Positions 37,636 to 46,657 are shown, counted from the stretch's first letter. The stretch is 64,000 nt of DNA from Rhodospirillales bacterium (GCA_018432935.1 JAHDSF010000022.1:62001-126000); one strand, 5' to 3'. The notes: generated from the letters alone by a model not told the origin. Translations and numbers: made by a program.

Positions 37636-38439
37636 GTGGAAAACGCCTTCAAGAACGCGCTGTCGGACGGCCGCAACCTGGTCGGCTCGTGGAGTATGGC
37701 TGCCAGCGCCAACGTCGCCGAAGCCCTGGGATGGGTCGGCTTCGACTTCCTCACCGTCGATCTCGAGCATGCCCCCTACGGCCAGGCCGAGATGGTGGAG
37801 TGCCTGCGGGCGGTCGAGCTGACCGGCACCCTGCCGGTGGTTCGCGTCCCCGACCACGGCGCCACCACGCTGAAACGTGCCCTCGATGGCGGCGCCCGCA
37901 CGCTGATGGTCCCGCAGGTGGAAAGCGCCGACGAAGCGCGGCGTATCGTCGACCTCACCCGCTATCCCCCGGTCGGGCACCGCGGTTACGCGCTGATGAC
38001 CCGCGCCAGCCGCTTCACCGCGGTTGCCGATTATGCGGTCACCGCATCCGATTCGCTCTGCGTGATTGCCCAGATCGAGAGCTCCGAGGCGCTCGCGCGC
38101 TTGGAGGAAATCGCATCGGTCCCCGGCATCGACGCCCTGTTCATCGGGCCCGGCGATCTGTCGGCCAACATGGGCCACCTCGGCAACCCGGGCGCCGCTC
38201 CGGTGCAGGAGGCCGTGCAGAACTTCGCGCGCCGCTGCGCCGCCCTCGGCAAGCCCTCCGGGACGGTGTTCGGAACCCCCGCCCAGGTGGCCCGCTGCTT
38301 TGCTGACGGCTTCCGGTTCGTCGCCGTCGCGAGCGATCTCGCGTTCATGATCGGGCAGGCTCGCGCCGCGCTGGCACAGATCCGGGATTCGCTGGTCGCA
38401 GGGACGCCGGAGAGCCCGAAGGCCATGCCCCAACGCTGA
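37636..38439 (+). CDS. HpcH/HpaI-family aldolase (2-keto-3-deoxy-sugar-acid aldolase)
   Basis: 267 residues with a GTG start eight bases after the dehydratase stop. Class II aldolase: catalytic His in LTVDLEHAPYG, metal ligands in IAQIESSEAL (Glu) and ALFIGPGDLS (Asp), substrate loop YPPVGHRGYALMTRAS. It should split the keto-deoxy acid made by the preceding dehydratase into pyruvate and an aldehyde such as glycolaldehyde or glyceraldehyde. Only distantly similar to the other aldolase at 31106. tctC follows after 22 bp. Confidence 0.92.
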   Translation: MENAFKNALSDGRNLVGSWSMAASANVAEALGWVGFDFLTVDLEHAPYGQAEMVECLRAVELTGTLPVVRVPDHGATTLKRALDGGARTLMVPQVESADEARRIVDLTRYPPVGHRGYALMTRASRFTAVADYAVTASDSLCVIAQIESSEALARLEEIASVPGIDALFIGPGDLSANMGHLGNPGAAPVQEAVQNFARRCAALGKPSGTVFGTPAQVARCFADGFRFVAVASDLAFMIGQARAALAQIRDSLVAGTPESPKAMPQR

Positions 38440-38461
38440 AACCAAGAGGAGGAGAAACGTC

Positions 38462-39403
38462 ATGCTCAAGACCCTGATTTCCGGCCTTGCCGCAGCCGGC
38501 CTGGTAGCCGGCAGCGCGGCAGCCGCCTTCCCCGACCATCCGGTGACGATCATCGTTCCTTTCGGTGCAGGCGGAGGCACCGACAGCGACGCCCGCGGCT
38601 TCCAGCCTCACTTCGCCGCGGCGCTGGGCGGCGCCACCGTCATTGTCAAGAACACCGACGGCGCGGCCGGGACGATCGGCGCGGCCGAGGCGGCGAAGGC
38701 CAAGCCCGACGGGTACACCCTGGGCTTCCTGCCCATCGGACCCGCAGTGATCCAGCCGCATCTGCGGCAGCTGCCGTACACCTCTGAATCCTTCATCCCG
38801 ATCTGCAACATCAACTCCAACCCGGTGGTGTTGATGGCGGCCAAGGACTCGCCAATCGGCTCTCTCGAGGACATGAAGAAGACGCTGACCGCGGAACCCA
38901 ACAAGTACGTCTACGGCTCGTCGGGACCGGGAACCGTTCCGCACCTGGCAATGGCGGCGGCCGAGATGGCGCTCCAGGTCAAGATGAAGCACGTGCCCCA
39001 CAAGGGAACCGCCGACGCCATGAAGTCGCTTGCCGGCGGCGTCATCCACTTTTTCGCGGACGTGCCGGTGGTGATCTCCCGCTTCGAGACCAAGCCGATC
39101 GCGGTCTTCAACGATACCCGCATCCCCGGGCTCGATTCCGTCCCGACGATGAAGGAGAAGGGCTACGATCTCTCGTTCTCGGTCTGGCGCGGCCTGTTCG
39201 CCCCCAAGGGAACCCCTGAACCGGTCGTCGCGGCGCTCGAGACCGCCTGCCGCAAGGCCGCCGAATCGCCCGGCTTCAAGGAGTTCTCGGCCAAGGTCAA
39301 CAACGACGTCAACTACATGGACCGCAAGGCCTTCGCGGCGTTCGTCGCCAGCGAGGTCAAGAAGAACGGCGACATCCTGAAGAGCGTCGGTCTGACGAAA
39401 TAG
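38462..39403 (+). CDS. tctC: Tripartite tricarboxylate transporter substrate-binding protein (TctC/BugT family)
   Basis: 313 residues. Signal peptide (MLKTLISGLAAAGLVAGSAAAA) then the mature protein starting FPDHPVTIIVPFGAGGGTD, the Bug-family opening. The conserved AAKAKPDGYTLGF and YGSSGPGTVPHLA segments bind the carboxylate. It is the periplasmic receptor for the TctAB importer. AAGAGGAGGAG gives a strong start. Its neighbours suggest an aldonic or sugar-derived acid as ligand. Confidence 0.95.
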   Translation: MLKTLISGLAAAGLVAGSAAAAFPDHPVTIIVPFGAGGGTDSDARGFQPHFAAALGGATVIVKNTDGAAGTIGAAEAAKAKPDGYTLGFLPIGPAVIQPHLRQLPYTSESFIPICNINSNPVVLMAAKDSPIGSLEDMKKTLTAEPNKYVYGSSGPGTVPHLAMAAAEMALQVKMKHVPHKGTADAMKSLAGGVIHFFADVPVVISRFETKPIAVFNDTRIPGLDSVPTMKEKGYDLSFSVWRGLFAPKGTPEPVVAALETACRKAAESPGFKEFSAKVNNDVNYMDRKAFAAFVASEVKKNGDILKSVGLTK

Positions 39404-39478
39404 ACAGGTTTGCCGCAGCCCCCGGTCCATCCTCCTCGCGGAAGAGGGGCCGGGGGAGCCGTTCAGGGAGGAGCGCAC

Positions 39479-39937
39479 ATGAGTTCCCGGAGCCAGGCTC
39501 TTTTCGGCGGGGTGGCGCTGCTTGCCGGGATCGGCCTGCTGGCGAATTCGTTCAGTCCCCACTACGAGAGCATGGGCATCGGCGCCAGCGTCGGGCCGAT
39601 GTTCTTCCCCCGCATCCTGCTCGGTCTCTGGATTGCGTTGGCGGCGCTCCTCACCATCCAGCCGCTGGCCGGCGGCACCTCCCCTTTGCCCCGGCAGCGC
39701 TTGGGCATGCTGCTCGGCCTGGTCGCTCTGGCAGGCACCGCGGCGCTGCTGATGATCCTGATCGGGTTCCTGCTCTCGAGCATCCTGTTCTGTCTCGCAA
39801 CGACGCTGTTCCTGGGCTATCGCGGGCTCGCAGGCATCGTCCTCACGGGCATCGTCTTCCCGCTGGCGATCTGGTACCTCTTCCAGAAGGTACTGTTGGT
39901 CCCGCTGCCGGTTTCGCCCTGGTTCCCGGGAGTCTGA
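39479..39937 (+). CDS. tctB: Tripartite tricarboxylate transporter small membrane subunit TctB
   Basis: 152 residues with four hydrophobic helices, as usual for TctB (residues about 8-25, 44-60, 72-100, 105-135). GAGGAG precedes the ATG. It lies between tctC and tctA; the 75-bp gap after tctC is rich in G and C. It forms the membrane complex with TctA. Confidence 0.93.
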   Translation: MSSRSQALFGGVALLAGIGLLANSFSPHYESMGIGASVGPMFFPRILLGLWIALAALLTIQPLAGGTSPLPRQRLGMLLGLVALAGTAALLMILIGFLLSSILFCLATTLFLGYRGLAGIVLTGIVFPLAIWYLFQKVLLVPLPVSPWFPGV

Positions 39938-39940
39938 GCC

Positions 39941-41449
39941 ATGGAGCATTTCGTATCCGCGCTGGGGCTCGTCGTCGCGGTGCCGAACGTGATCGCGATG
40001 TTCATCGGCAGCCTGCTGGGAATCATCGTCGGGGCCCTGCCCGGGTTGGGCTCGGTCGTCGGCCTGACGATCTGTTTGCCGTTCACCTTCGGCATGGACC
40101 AGATCCCGGCACTTTCGCTGCTGCTCGGCGTCTACTGCGGGTCGGTCTACGGCGGTTCGATCTCGGCCATCCTCATCAACACCCCGGGCACTCCCCAGTC
40201 GGCCGCCACCTGCTTCGACGGCTTCCCCATGGCCGAGGCAGGGAAGGCCGATCACGCCCTCGGCTGGGCCACCTCCGCCTCGGTGATCGGCGGTCTGTTT
40301 TCCTGTGTCGTCCTGATCCTGGCGGCGCCCCAGCTGGCCGCTCTGGCGCTGAAGTTCGGGCCGATCGAAACGTTCGCGCTGATCGGGATGGCGCTGACCT
40401 GCATCGCCAGCCTGTCGCGGGACAACATGGCGAAGGGGCTGCTGGCCGGCGTCGTCGGTCTGTTCTGCGCGACGGTGGGGCCGGATCCGGTCACCGGCGA
40501 CATCCGCTTCGACTTCGGCTTCTTCGCCTTGGCGTCGGGGCTCGACCTGATCGCCGTCGTGGTCGGCGTCTTTGCGCTCGCCGAGGTGTTCTCGCGGGTC
40601 GCGGAGTGGAACCGGATTCCGATCCCGGCGGTCCGCAAGGCGGGCATGCGGCTGCCGACGTGGAGCGAATGGAAGCCGCGCCTGGGGGTGCTGCTGAAGT
40701 CGTGCACGATCGGCTCCGCCGTAGGCATCCTGCCCGGCACCGGCGCCGCCACCGCTGCCTTCATCTCCTACGCCGAGGCCAAGCGCTCCTCGCCCCGCCG
40801 CGACGGCATGGGCCACGGCGAGCCGGACGGGATCGTGGCCTCCGAGTCGTCCAACAATGCGGTGACCGGCGGGGCGCTGGTGCCGACGCTCGCGCTCGGC
40901 ATACCCGGCGACGCCATCACCGCGGTCATGCTGTCGACCATGATCATCCACGGCATCACGCCGGGCGTGCGGCTGATGGCCGAAAACGCCGATGCCGTCT
41001 ATGCCTGCTTCATCGCCCTGATCGTGATCAACCTTCTGATGGGCGTACAGGGATTCGCGGTCGCCAAGCTGTTCACTCGCATCCTCAGGACTCCCGAACC
41101 CCTGCTGCTGTCGGCGGTGGTCGTGCTGTGCCTGCTCGGCACCTGGGGCGTCCGCGGCAATCCGTTCGACCTTGTCGTGACCCTCGCCTTCGGCGTGATC
41201 GGCTACGTCATGCGGGTGTTCAGCGTGCCCGCCGCGCCTCTCGTGATCGGGCTGGTGCTCGGGCCCCAGTTCGAGATGAGCCTGCGCCAGGGCATGATCC
41301 TGACCGACGACGACTTCCTGGCGTTCTTCGTCGGCCATCCGATCGCGGTCGGTCTGTTCCTGGTCACCGCCGCGATCCTGGTGTGGCCGGTCGTCCGCGC
41401 CCCGCTCGGCCGCCTGCGGGCCCGCCGCGCAACGCCGAAGAGCCCCTGA
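39941..41449 (+). CDS. tctA: Tripartite tricarboxylate transporter large permease TctA
   Basis: 502 residues, about twelve membrane helices. The N-terminal GIIVGALPGLGSVVGLTICLPFTFGM and the internal repeat around GSAVGILPGTGAATAAFISY match the TctA signature duplicated in the two halves; GIPGDAITAVML is also typical. It forms the transport channel, probably driven by cation gradient. Starts three bases after tctB; last gene of the LacI-controlled unit. Confidence 0.96.
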   Translation: MEHFVSALGLVVAVPNVIAMFIGSLLGIIVGALPGLGSVVGLTICLPFTFGMDQIPALSLLLGVYCGSVYGGSISAILINTPGTPQSAATCFDGFPMAEAGKADHALGWATSASVIGGLFSCVVLILAAPQLAALALKFGPIETFALIGMALTCIASLSRDNMAKGLLAGVVGLFCATVGPDPVTGDIRFDFGFFALASGLDLIAVVVGVFALAEVFSRVAEWNRIPIPAVRKAGMRLPTWSEWKPRLGVLLKSCTIGSAVGILPGTGAATAAFISYAEAKRSSPRRDGMGHGEPDGIVASESSNNAVTGGALVPTLALGIPGDAITAVMLSTMIIHGITPGVRLMAENADAVYACFIALIVINLLMGVQGFAVAKLFTRILRTPEPLLLSAVVVLCLLGTWGVRGNPFDLVVTLAFGVIGYVMRVFSVPAAPLVIGLVLGPQFEMSLRQGMILTDDDFLAFFVGHPIAVGLFLVTAAILVWPVVRAPLGRLRARRATPKSP

Positions 41450-41522
41450 CCGCCCGGCAAGGGTTTGACGCCTCCGGTACACCGTACCATGATGCGGGCC
41501 GACGGGATGAGGGAGCGGTGCC

Positions 41523-42893
41523 GTGAGCGAAGGCGCCCCAGGATCGGTCTGCATCGTCGGCGGGGGCATCTCCGGCCTTGCGCTCGCGTTCTTCCTGCAC
41601 CGGCGGGGCATTGCCGTCACCGTGCTCGAGGCGAAGGCCCGCCCTGGCGGCACCGTCGCCAGCGAGCGCGCCGACGGCTGGATCGTCGAAGGCGGCCCCA
41701 ACTCCACCCTGCGCCGCAGCGGCATCGAGGATGCCCTTGGCCGGCTGGTCCAGGATGTCGGCCTCGGCGACCGTTTGCGCGCCGCCAATCCGCTCAGCGC
41801 CCGCCGCTTCGTGCTGCGCGGCGGACAGCTGATCCCGCTGCCGGCAACCCCGCCCGCTTTCCTGTCGACGCCCCTGTTCTCGCGCGCGACCAAGGTGCGG
41901 CTGCTGGCCGAGCCGCTGGTGGGGAGGGCGAGGGACGATGAATCGATCGCCTCGTTCGTGCGCAGACGCCTCGGCGCCGAATTCCTCGACTACGCAGTCG
42001 AGCCGTTCATCTCGGGCGTCTATGCCGGCAATCCCGAGACGCTTTCCGTGCGGGCGGCGACGCCCCGCATTCATGCCCTGGAGGCACGCTACGGATCGCT
42101 GATCCTGGGTGCCATCGCTCGCGGCCGGATCGCGCGCCAGGCCGGATCACCGCGCGGAACCATCGTCTCATTCGCCGGCGGCATGGCCGAGCTGACCGAC
42201 CGCATCGCACAGGTGCTGCCCCAGGGCGCAGTCTGCACCGGCTGCAGCGTGCGCGAACTCAAGCCCCTGGAGGGCGGCGGCTGGAGCGTCGCCTGGAACG
42301 GCGGCGAAGCGGAGTTCGGCCGAGTGGTGATCGCCACGCCCGCCGATGAGGCGGCTGCCCTGCTGAGGCCGCTTGCCCCGGCGGCGGCGCAGGCCCTGGA
42401 GGCGATCCCCTATGCGCCGGTCGCCTCGGTGGCGCTCGGCTACCGTCGCGGCGAGGTCGCCCATCCCCTCGACGGCTTCGGCTTCCTGGCGCCGCGGCGC
42501 GAGGGGCTGCGCACCCTGGGCGCCCTGTTTTCCAGCAGCCTGTTCGCTGGGCGCGCCCCCGCCGGCCACGTCCTCCTCACCGCCTTCATCGGCGGCATGA
42601 CCGACCCCGCGGCCGAGGCGCTGCCGGAGGACGAGCTGATCGCCATCGTCACCTCCGAGCTCGGCCGGCTGCTGGGCATCAGCGGCACGCCGGTGCTGGC
42701 GCGCGTCCATCGCTGGCCGCGCGCCATCCCGCAGTACACGCTGGGGCATCTCGATCGTATCGCCGACGTCGACCAGGCGCTCGCCGCGTTTCCGAACCTC
42801 TCCTGCGTCGCCAACTGGCGAGGGGGGGTGGCCCTCGCCGACTGCGTGCGCAACGCTGAAACCGCCGCGGCTGCCGCCCGGAAGTCTCGGTAA
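41523..42893 (+). CDS. hemG: Protoporphyrinogen oxidase (HemY-type)
   Basis: 456 residues with a GTG start and GAGGGAG upstream. FAD-dependent oxidase making protoporphyrin IX in heme synthesis. FAD-binding motif VCIVGGGISGLALAFFL, VTVLEAKARPGGTV, and C-terminal PNLSCVANWRGGVALADCV are present; the central substrate domain has FISGVYAGNPETLSVRA. The length is typical. It is not in an obvious operon: tctA ends 73 bp before and a chemoreceptor fragment follows. Confidence 0.92.
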   Translation: MSEGAPGSVCIVGGGISGLALAFFLHRRGIAVTVLEAKARPGGTVASERADGWIVEGGPNSTLRRSGIEDALGRLVQDVGLGDRLRAANPLSARRFVLRGGQLIPLPATPPAFLSTPLFSRATKVRLLAEPLVGRARDDESIASFVRRRLGAEFLDYAVEPFISGVYAGNPETLSVRAATPRIHALEARYGSLILGAIARGRIARQAGSPRGTIVSFAGGMAELTDRIAQVLPQGAVCTGCSVRELKPLEGGGWSVAWNGGEAEFGRVVIATPADEAAALLRPLAPAAAQALEAIPYAPVASVALGYRRGEVAHPLDGFGFLAPRREGLRTLGALFSSSLFAGRAPAGHVLLTAFIGGMTDPAAEALPEDELIAIVTSELGRLLGISGTPVLARVHRWPRAIPQYTLGHLDRIADVDQALAAFPNLSCVANWRGGVALADCVRNAETAAAAARKSR

Positions 42894-42902
42894 TCCGGTT
42901 GC

Positions 42903-43046
42903 GATTTCAACAATATGGCAAAGGCCGCCCAGGACGCCGGCACCGCCTCGCGCCAGATGCTGGAGGCCGCGACCGTGCTCTCGTCCGAGGCCCAGAACCT
43001 GCGCCAGGGCGTCGACGGCTTCGTCGCCTCGGTGCGGACGGGCTGA
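42903..43046 (+). pseudogene. Chemoreceptor (methyl-accepting chemotaxis protein) C-terminal remnant
   Basis: A 43-residue stretch from ATG 42915 (MAKAAQDAGTASRQMLEAA ... EAQNLRQGVDGFVASVRTG) matches the very end of alphaproteobacterial chemoreceptors: heptad-like helix then the LRxxVDxFxxxVR tail. The sensor, HAMP and signalling hairpin are missing; upstream sequence runs at once into the hemG end. It has no credible ribosome site and lies nine bases before the glnD stop on the other strand. It is best read as the leftover of a receptor gene cut off by rearrangement. Confidence 0.7.
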
Positions 43047-43055
43047 ATCCCGCGG

Positions 43056-45818
43056 CTACTCGGCCGCTTCGGTAGTCACCGTCTCGCCGGGGGCGATCGC
43101 CTGCAGCAGGCGGGAACGGATGTCCTTCAGCTTGTCTTCGTGCTCGACTTTCAGGCCGAACACGTCCTTGACGTAGAAGACGTCGACCACCCGCTCGCCG
43201 TAGGTGGTGATGTAGGCCCGGGTGATCTGCAGGCTGAGTTCGGTCAGCACCGAGGTGACGTCGAACAGGAAGCCCAGGCGATCCTTACCGTTGATCTCGA
43301 TCACCGTGTGGTGGTCGCTGATCTTGTTGTCGACCAGCACCCGCGGCGGCACCGAGAACAGCTCGGTCCGCTGCCACGACGGCTGGCGGCGCGCCGCCTC
43401 CAGGGCCGGCTTGCAGCGCAGGCGGCCGCACAGCGCGTCGGCGATGCGGACGTGCATCCGTTCCAGACGATCGGGCGTGTCGAAGGCGCTGCCGTCGGCG
43501 TCCTGGATCCAGAACACGTCGAGCGCCATGCCCGTCGACAGCGTGACGATACGTGCGTTCACGATCGAGGCCCCGGACAACGCCATCGCGCCTGCGATCT
43601 GCGAAAACAGACCGGCGTGGTCCGGCGTGTAGACGGTGATCTCGGTGACGTCGTTGTTCTTGTCGATGCGGGTCTCGACGTGCAGCGTCTTGCCGTCCCG
43701 CTCGGCCGCCCGGATCAGCTCGGCATGCCGGACGTGGGTCTCGGCATCGAACGCCAGCCAATAATCCGGATACCCGCGGGCGAGGTGGGCGTCGATCTCG
43801 CCGGCCGGCCAACCGGCAAGACGACGCCGCAGCTCTTCCTGGGCGCCACGCACGCGCACCGCACGCCGCTCCGCCGGGACGCCCCCGGTCATCACCTCGT
43901 TGGCGCGGATGTAGAGCTCGCGCAGCAGCGTCGCCTTCCAGTTATTCCAGACCGTGGGCGCCACCGCCCGGATGTCGGCGACGGTGAGAATGAGCAGCAG
44001 CCGCAACCTTTCCGGCGACTGCACGAGGTCGACGAAATCCTGGATCGTCTTCGGCTCGTCGAGGTCGCGGCGAAACGCGGTGTGGCTCATGTCGAGATGG
44101 TGCAGCACCAGCCAGGCGACGGTGTCGGTCTCCCACTCGCCGAGGCCGAAGCGACGGCACAGCCGCTTGGCGATCCGCGCCCCGATCACGGAATGGTCGC
44201 CGCCCCGGCCCTTGGCGATGTCGTGGCACAGCACGGCGAGGTAGAGAACGCGCCGCGATTGGATCTCCCGCACCGCATCCGAGGCCATCGGGTGATCCTC
44301 GGACAGCTCGCCGCGCTCGATGCGCTCGACGAAGCCGAGCGCCCGGATCGTGTGCTCGTCGGTGGTGTAGACGTGGTACATGTCGTACTGCATCTGCGCC
44401 ACCACGCGGGCGAAGTCGGGGATGAACGCCCCGAATACCCCGGCCTCGTTCATGCGCCGGAGCGTCATTTCGGTTTCCTTCCCGGCGGTCAGCATGTCGA
44501 GGAACAGCTTGTTCGCCTCGGGGTCGGCGCGCAGTTTGCGGTCGATCAGGCGCAGGCTGCGGTGGACCAGCCGCAGGGCCTCGGGGTGGATGTCCAGATC
44601 GTGGCGCTGCGCCTCGTAGAACAGCCGCAACAGGCCGATCGGGGCGCGGCGGAAGGCGTCGTCCTTCTCGACCGTGAGGCGCTCGCCGTCGATGCGGAAG
44701 CCGGCCACGCTGCGGCGCAGGAACGGCAGGTTGGAAAGCCGGAACCGGCGCTTGCGGTGCTGCTCCTCGAGCACCGCGCAGAAGATCCGGGTCAGGTCGC
44801 CGACGTCCTTGGCGATCAGGAAATAGTGCTTCATGAAGCGCTCGAGCCCGCTCGCCCCGGCATGGTCACGGTAGCCCATGCGGGCGGCGATCTGGCCCTG
44901 ACGATCGAGGGTAAGCCGCTCCTCGGCGCGGCCGGTCAGGTAATGCAGGTGGCAGCGCACGGTCCACAGGAAGTTGCGCGCCTTGGCGAAGCGGTTGGCG
45001 TCGGCCGCGGTCAGCACGCCCTTGTCGACCAGCGCCCGCAGGTCTTCGACGCCGTAGAGGTAGCGGGCCAGCCAGTGCAGCGTCTGCAGATCCCGCAGGC
45101 CGCCCTTGCCCTCCTTGACGTTGGGTTCCAGCAGGTAGCGGGCGTCGCCCATCCGTTCGTGGCGGGCGTCGCGCTCGGCCAGCTTGGCTTCGACGAAATA
45201 GGCGCCGGTGTCGCTGACCACGTCCTGGCGGAAGCGGCGCTGGAATTCCTTGAACAGCTCCTCGTCGCCCCACAGCCAGCGGGCGTCGAGCAGGCACGAG
45301 CGGATGGTCAGGTCATCGCGGGCAAGGCGGACGCAGTCGTCGACCGAGCGCGTTGCGTGGCCGACCTTCAGCTTGAGGTCCCACAGCAGGTACAGCATGA
45401 ACTCGACGATCTGCTCGCAGCGCGGGGTCTGCTTGTAGGGCTGCAGGAACAGGAGATCGACGTCGGAGCACGGCGCCATCTCGTAGCGTCCGTAGCCGCC
45501 GGTGGCGGCGATCGTCACCTGCTCGCCCGCGGTCGGATTGGCAACCGGGTAGACGTGAACGGTCGCGAAGTCGTAGATGCAGCGTACGAGCTGGTCGATC
45601 AGATAGCAGTTGGCGGCGACGATCTCGGCCCCCGGCACCGCCCGCTCCTCGAACCGCTCCCGGATCTCGGTGCGTCCTCTGGCGAGGGCCCCCTTGAGGA
45701 TCTCGCGAACCTGGGCCTGGATTTTCGGGGAATAGCCGGACCAGCCGGTGAGCTGGTCGAGCTCGGCGGCGATTTCGCGGCGGTTGACGACGTCACGCGG
45801 CTGGCGGATGCGATCCAT
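43056..45818 (-). CDS. glnD: [Protein-PII] uridylyltransferase / uridylyl-removing enzyme
   Basis: 920 residues from ATG 45818 (MDRIRQPRDVVNRRE), with GAGGGAGA upstream; a further open frame upstream is unconserved. Bifunctional sensor of glutamine that modifies PII proteins. Nucleotidyltransferase motif GGYGRYEMAPCSDVDLLFL (about residue 105), HD hydrolase motif HDIAKGRGGDHS (about 535), and two C-terminal ACT domains (EITVYTPDHAGLFSQIAGAM and VIEINGKDRLGFLFDVTSVL). Length is normal. Its start diverges from the isochorismatase gene across 73 bp. Confidence 0.98.
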   Translation of the reverse strand: MDRIRQPRDVVNRREIAAELDQLTGWSGYSPKIQAQVREILKGALARGRTEIRERFEERAVPGAEIVAANCYLIDQLVRCIYDFATVHVYPVANPTAGEQVTIAATGGYGRYEMAPCSDVDLLFLQPYKQTPRCEQIVEFMLYLLWDLKLKVGHATRSVDDCVRLARDDLTIRSCLLDARWLWGDEELFKEFQRRFRQDVVSDTGAYFVEAKLAERDARHERMGDARYLLEPNVKEGKGGLRDLQTLHWLARYLYGVEDLRALVDKGVLTAADANRFAKARNFLWTVRCHLHYLTGRAEERLTLDRQGQIAARMGYRDHAGASGLERFMKHYFLIAKDVGDLTRIFCAVLEEQHRKRRFRLSNLPFLRRSVAGFRIDGERLTVEKDDAFRRAPIGLLRLFYEAQRHDLDIHPEALRLVHRSLRLIDRKLRADPEANKLFLDMLTAGKETEMTLRRMNEAGVFGAFIPDFARVVAQMQYDMYHVYTTDEHTIRALGFVERIERGELSEDHPMASDAVREIQSRRVLYLAVLCHDIAKGRGGDHSVIGARIAKRLCRRFGLGEWETDTVAWLVLHHLDMSHTAFRRDLDEPKTIQDFVDLVQSPERLRLLLILTVADIRAVAPTVWNNWKATLLRELYIRANEVMTGGVPAERRAVRVRGAQEELRRRLAGWPAGEIDAHLARGYPDYWLAFDAETHVRHAELIRAAERDGKTLHVETRIDKNNDVTEITVYTPDHAGLFSQIAGAMALSGASIVNARIVTLSTGMALDVFWIQDADGSAFDTPDRLERMHVRIADALCGRLRCKPALEAARRQPSWQRTELFSVPPRVLVDNKISDHHTVIEINGKDRLGFLFDVTSVLTELSLQITRAYITTYGERVVDVFYVKDVFGLKVEHEDKLKDIRSRLLQAIAPGETVTTEAAE

Positions 45819-45891
45819 CCGGTCTCCCTCGGGGCTGCGCGTGCTATATTTAGCCTGGAAACGGCATTCCGCACAGGACGATGTGGAGATC

Positions 45892-46386
45892 ATGGCCGCC
45901 CATTGCCTGATCATCGTCGACGTTCAGCGCGGCTTCATCAACCGCTCGACCGCCCATGTCCCGGCCGCGGTCGAGGCTTTGCAGCACCGTTTCGCCCACG
46001 TTATCGCGCTCCGCTTCGTCAACCCGGCAGGCTCCTTCCACCGCCGGCTGATCGGCTGGACTCGCTGCGCCCCCGGCAGCGAGGAGACCGAGTTCGCCTT
46101 CGCGCCGCGCGCCGATGCCCTGAAGGTCGAAAAGACGACCTACTCCGCCTTCACCCCGACGGTGCGATCGGAGTTGCGCCGGATCGGCGCCGCCGAGGTC
46201 CATCTGTGCGGCATCGCCACCGACGGCTGCGTGCTGAAGACCGCCGTCGACCTGTTCGAGGCCGGCATCGTGCCGATCGTCCTCGCCGATGCCTGCGCCA
46301 GCCACGGCGGCCCGGAATGCCATGATGCCGGGCTCCTGCTGCTGCGCAGGTTCATCGGCGTGCAGCAGATCGTGCGCGAGTTCTAG
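45892..46386 (+). CDS. Cysteine hydrolase, isochorismatase family
   Basis: 164 residues from ATG 45892 (MAAHCLIIVDVQRGFIN). The catalytic triad of the family is visible: Asp in IIVDVQRGF, Lys in KVEKTTYSAF, Cys in IATDGCVLKTAVDLFEAG. Related enzymes hydrolyse nicotinamide, N-carbamoyl compounds, biuret or isochorismate; substrate not known. Lies divergent to glnD and in front of the repeat and TRAP region. Confidence 0.9.
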   Translation: MAAHCLIIVDVQRGFINRSTAHVPAAVEALQHRFAHVIALRFVNPAGSFHRRLIGWTRCAPGSEETEFAFAPRADALKVEKTTYSAFTPTVRSELRRIGAAEVHLCGIATDGCVLKTAVDLFEAGIVPIVLADACASHGGPECHDAGLLLLRRFIGVQQIVREF

Positions 46387-46482
46387 ACCGGCCCGCTCCC
46401 CCGACCGCCGACCCCAGGTCTCCGACCTCGGGTTTGAGAGATGGTCGACGACGGCCGAAAAGAGGCCCCTCTGGAAGACTCC

Positions 46483-46532
46483 CAGGATCGGTCAGATCAC
46501 GTGCTACCTGGATCGGTCACATCATGTGCTAC
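46483..46532. repeat. Tandem 25-bp repeat, possible IS end
   Basis: Two adjacent 25-mers (46483-46507 and 46508-46532) differ at three positions and share GGATCGGTCA, then ATCA and GTGCTAC. Multiple near-terminal direct repeats of 20-25 bp are characteristic of IS21-family ends. On the minus strand the sequence begins TGTCCGTAGCAC, and IS21-type ends begin with TG. No transposase gene is next to it. Confidence 0.5.
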
Positions 46533-46555
46533 GGACAGCGGCGTCTCGCGACGGC

Positions 46556-46584
46556 TTGACGGACATTTTATGATATAACATACT
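46556..46584 (+). promoter_or_regulatory. Promoter and possible operator of the GntR gene
   Basis: TTGACG (46556-46561), 17 bases, then CATACT (46579-46584). An inverted TATG-N6-CATA (46569-46582) overlaps the -10, a plausible autoregulatory site for the FCD-type GntR protein encoded directly downstream. Confidence 0.45.
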
Positions 46585-46657
46585 CCCAACTTGTCCGATG
46601 AGTCGTCAAGTCGTTGTGGGGCGGCTCGGCGGGCGCCGGCGGAGGACCGGGGGAACC

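Noticed and set aside
38345-41893. 1182-codon minus-strand frame over the tctCBA genes
   Set aside because: Low-complexity Asp/Arg/Gln/His-rich translation, no domain, fully covered by clear TctC, TctB and TctA proteins on the plus strand.
43140-45891. Plus-strand open frame (1061 codons in all) antisense to glnD
   Set aside because: Shadow of glnD; no ribosome site and no recognisable domain outside the genuine hydrolase that starts at 45892 in another frame.
46387-46657. A transposase gene next to the tandem 25-bp repeat
   Set aside because: Short frames in this gap show no transposase similarity by eye; only the repeats themselves are reported.
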